Origin: Planctomycetales bacterium
Lineage (GTDB): Bacteria > Planctomycetota > SBBH01
Reading direction: 5' to 3'
DNA length: 26,335 nucleotides
Assembly (NCBI GenBank): GCA_005239795.1
Contig: SBBH01000224.1
Location: 1-26,335 of the forward strand
Shown here: positions 24,657 to 26,335 of the stretch, piece by piece
How positions within the stretch are numbered: position 1 is the stretch's first letter
Layout: every line of letters starts with the position of its first letter
The notes under the pieces: generated by a model
The model's database searches: none
The model's input: only the letters and a program-made list of their open reading frames with translations
What the model was told of the DNA's origin: nothing
Position numbers and translations under genes: made by a program

Positions 24657-25634
24657 ATGCCGGACACCCTGATTTTCGTCGAACAGCGCGCCGGACAGGT
24701 CAAAAAAGCGGGTCTCGAGGCATTGGGGGAGGGAAAGCGCCTGGCCGGCCAGATGAACGGCCGGGCGGTCGCGCTTCTTGTGGGCTCCCAGGTCGAAACC
24801 CTGGCGGCAGGTTTGGGCGCCTACGGGGCCGACGCCGCGATCGCCGCGGACGCCCCTCAGCTGGAACTCTACTCTTCGGGAACCTATGCGCGGGTTGTCG
24901 AGGAAGCGGCCAAAAAGGTCAAGCCCGCCGCCATCCTGATGGGGGCCACCGCGATGGGGAAGGATCTCTCGGCCCAGGCCGCCGCGCGCCTAGGGGCGGG
25001 CCTGGCGACCGACTGCGTCGGTTTTTCGCTCGACGGAGGGAAACTCACGGCGAAACGCCCTGTCTACGCCGGGAAGGCGTTCGCGACAGTCAAAATCCTG
25101 ACGGAGCCGGCGATTGCCACGACGCGCCCCAACGCCTTCCCGGCGCGCAAGAAAGCCGACGCCCCCGCCCCTCCTGTCGAAAAGCTTGCCGTCTCCTTTG
25201 CCGCGGAGGATTTAAAAGCGAAAACCCGCGAAGTGACGCTCGCCAGCGGCGCCAAGAAGGAGCTCACCGAGGCCGAGATCGTCGTCTCGGGAGGCCGGGG
25301 GCTTAAAAACCCCGAGAATTTCAAGCTGATCGAGGACCTGGCCGCCGCGCTCGGGGCGGCCCACGGCGCCTCCCGCGCGGTGGTCGACGCCGGCTGGCGC
25401 CAGCACGCCGAACAGGTGGGCCAGACTGGAAAAACCGTCTCCCCGAACCTCTATGTCGCCTGCGGCATCTCGGGGGCGATCCAGCACCTCGCGGGAATGT
25501 CCTCCTCCAAGGTGATCGTCGCCATCAACACCGACAAGGACGCCCCGATCTTCAAGATCGCCACCTACGGGATCGTCGGCGACGCCCTCCAGATCCTGCC
25601 GGCGCTCGCGGCCGAGATCCGAAAAACCTCATAA
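24657..25634 (+). CDS. etfA: Electron transfer flavoprotein alpha subunit
   Basis: EtfA binds FAD and carries electrons from acyl-CoA and other dehydrogenases to the quinone pool. In this 325-residue protein I see the N-terminal domain start TLIFVEQ, the FAD-domain signature SGGRGLKNPENF (211-222), Arg 240 in GASRAVVDAGW, the phosphate-binding QVGQTGKTVSP (253-263), GISGAIQH (270-277), and INTDKDAPIF. All FAD contacts look intact. No etfB lies beside it, which is unusual. No Shine-Dalgarno site is evident before the ATG, which follows directly after the putative gene remnant on the other strand. Confidence 0.95.
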   Translation: MPDTLIFVEQRAGQVKKAGLEALGEGKRLAGQMNGRAVALLVGSQVETLAAGLGAYGADAAIAADAPQLELYSSGTYARVVEEAAKKVKPAAILMGATAMGKDLSAQAAARLGAGLATDCVGFSLDGGKLTAKRPVYAGKAFATVKILTEPAIATTRPNAFPARKKADAPAPPVEKLAVSFAAEDLKAKTREVTLASGAKKELTEAEIVVSGGRGLKNPENFKLIEDLAAALGAAHGASRAVVDAGWRQHAEQVGQTGKTVSPNLYVACGISGAIQHLAGMSSSKVIVAINTDKDAPIFKIATYGIVGDALQILPALAAEIRKTS

Positions 25635-25643
25635 TCGGTTCTC

Positions 25644-26335
25644 ATGCGTATCCCGGTGGTTCGACTCGGAAGTCTTAATACCGATTTCCTGCACTGGACT
25701 TCCTCGCTCACCACGAGTGCCGAGCCAAAAGTTTTGGTGCGCAACACTCAAAACTTTCGTGTCGAAGCACTAGGCGGCTGGCTGTTCCTGGCGTTATGGT
25801 TGCCAGCTCTAGACCCGCTTGCCGCCACGGAATCCGCGATCCCTGGGGCCCTTTCCTCTTCTCCCGAAATCTCCGACAGAATCCGGCGAGCGGAGGATCT
25901 TGAAGCGCGCCAGGAGTGGCGCGAGGCGGCTCTCCATTTCCAATACGCCCTCGAGAATGGCCGCGGGATTCTCCACCCGGTGGATGACCGCCGTTTTATC
26001 GCTGCGCACGGCTACATCCTGCAAAAACTCCTCCAATGGCCCGCGGAGGGAAAAGCCGCCTATCGCGCACTCTACGACGCTCCAGCCGCCGAACGCCTGG
26101 CCTGGGCTCGGCGCCAAGGGAGCCGGGACATGTTCATCCGGTGCATTGAAACGTTTCCCCTGGCCGCATCGACCCGAGAGGCTCTTGGAGAAGCGGCCCT
26201 GATGGAATTCGAGGCAGGACGCCCTGGTGCCGCCGCAGGGTTTCTTCTCCAGCTGGAAGGAGAAGGGATCCGCCTCACGCCATCCCTCGCCCGGATTCAG
26301 GCGGCCTGCCGGCGCTCGCGGCCGAGATCCGAAAA
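25644..26335 (+). CDS. Exported helical-repeat protein, 5' part (probable PQQ-propeller family)
   Basis: An open frame of 230 codons runs off the window end. It has a hydrophobic signal (GGWLFLALWLPALDPLAA) and then a helical, TPR-like region: IRRAEDLEARQEWREAALHF, HGYILQKLLQWPAEGKAAYR, and ASTREALGEAALMEFEAGRP. In my experience this region heads planctomycete proteins that end in a PQQ-type beta-propeller, but no propeller is visible here. The ATG at 25644 gives an unusually long region before the signal; a GTG at 25737 would give a normal 30-residue signal peptide and leave the hairpin before it untranslated. The last 10 codons come from a suspicious duplicated stretch and should not be trusted. 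Confidence 0.65.
   Translation, partial: MRIPVVRLGSLNTDFLHWTSSLTTSAEPKVLVRNTQNFRVEALGGWLFLALWLPALDPLAATESAIPGALSSSPEISDRIRRAEDLEARQEWREAALHFQYALENGRGILHPVDDRRFIAAHGYILQKLLQWPAEGKAAYRALYDAPAAERLAWARRQGSRDMFIRCIETFPLAASTREALGEAALMEFEAGRPGAAAGFLLQLEGEGIRLTPSLARIQAACRRSRPRSE
25716..25771. repeat. Hairpin-forming inverted repeat after etfA
   Basis: AAAGTTTTG (25728-25736) and CAAAACTTT (25749-25757) are a perfect 9-bp inverted repeat around 12 bases. An outer pair, AGTGC (25716-25720) and GCACT (25767-25771), extends the structure with internal bulges. It is not followed by a T-run. It may be a regulatory hairpin or a small dispersed palindrome ahead of the next gene. Confidence 0.5.
26305..26335 (+). 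repeat. 31-bp exact copy of the etfA end at the window edge
   Basis: Bases 26305-26335 are identical to 25595-25625, near the end of etfA; the match starts after a mismatch (26304 G, 25594 T) and runs to the last base given. A perfect k-mer-sized match ending exactly at the edge suggests an assembly-graph artefact, not biology. Confidence 0.8.

Noticed and set aside
24554..25306. 250-codon plus-strand frame overlapping the etfA start in another frame
   Set aside because: Gly/Arg-rich translation without domain signal; etfA in the other frame has complete FAD-binding motifs.
25716..25771. Intrinsic terminator after etfA
   Set aside because: The stem is AT-rich and is not followed by a run of T; the next gene may begin within or right after it.
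25819..26202. 127-codon plus-strand frame at the 3' edge
   Set aside because: It lies out of frame within the longer open frame that carries a signal peptide and helical-repeat pattern; its own translation is Pro/Arg/Ser-rich without structure.

Overview
The window is a GC-rich, gene-dense piece of an aerobic bacterium, probably from an uncultivated lineage. Three things suggest a planctomycete-like or related candidate-phylum genome: a diheme cytochrome c with the fused-domain layout common there; a 3' gene start whose helical N-terminal region looks like those of planctomycete PQQ-propeller proteins; and short AT-rich dispersed elements in gene junctions. This placement is inference; no rRNA or marker gene is present. 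No tRNA, rRNA, CRISPR array, insertion sequence or phage gene was seen.

Region 1 (1-7514, minus strand) is a respiratory operon. Read in its own direction it runs: diheme cytochrome c, coxB (CuA subunit II), coxA (A2-type subunit I with the YSHPAV motif), ctaA and ctaB (heme O to heme A pathway), coxC, coxD. Genes overlap by 4 bp or are only a few bases apart. An ABC-2 type exporter pair (ATPase, then a permease cut by the window edge) follows after a 78-bp gap that holds an inverted repeat. The operon appears to start from a promoter near 7539-7565 whose -35 box overlaps an 8-bp inverted repeat, a candidate operator.

Region 2 (7747-10547, plus strand) is a divergent two-gene unit: an 805-residue, almost wholly coiled-coil protein of unknown function, overlapping by 7 bp a hotdog-fold acyl-CoA thioesterase.

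Region 3 (10551-21601, minus strand) is a self-contained 2-oxoacid dehydrogenase and lipoylation cluster: lipA, E1-alpha (copy 2), E1-beta, a small membrane ORF, E2, E1-alpha (copy 1), tldD, pmbA/tldE, lpdA and lipB. It encodes both steps of lipoate synthesis (LipB octanoyl transfer, LipA sulfur insertion), the lipoylated E2, two alternative E1-alpha subunits sharing one E1-beta, and E3. The TldD/TldE metalloprotease pair sits in the middle. Three junctions in this cluster carry three different short repeat elements.

Region 4 (21640-24504, minus strand) is the most striking gene: an exported 954-residue protein with three tandem trypsin-like domains and two C-terminal PDZ domains. Only the third protease domain keeps the His-Asp-Ser triad; the first two are pseudoproteases.

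Region 5 (24514-26335) holds a possible gene remnant on the minus strand, then etfA (electron-transfer flavoprotein alpha, without etfB in view) and the 5' part of an exported helical-repeat protein that runs off the end. The last 31 bases exactly duplicate the end of etfA, which looks like an assembly artefact at the contig edge.
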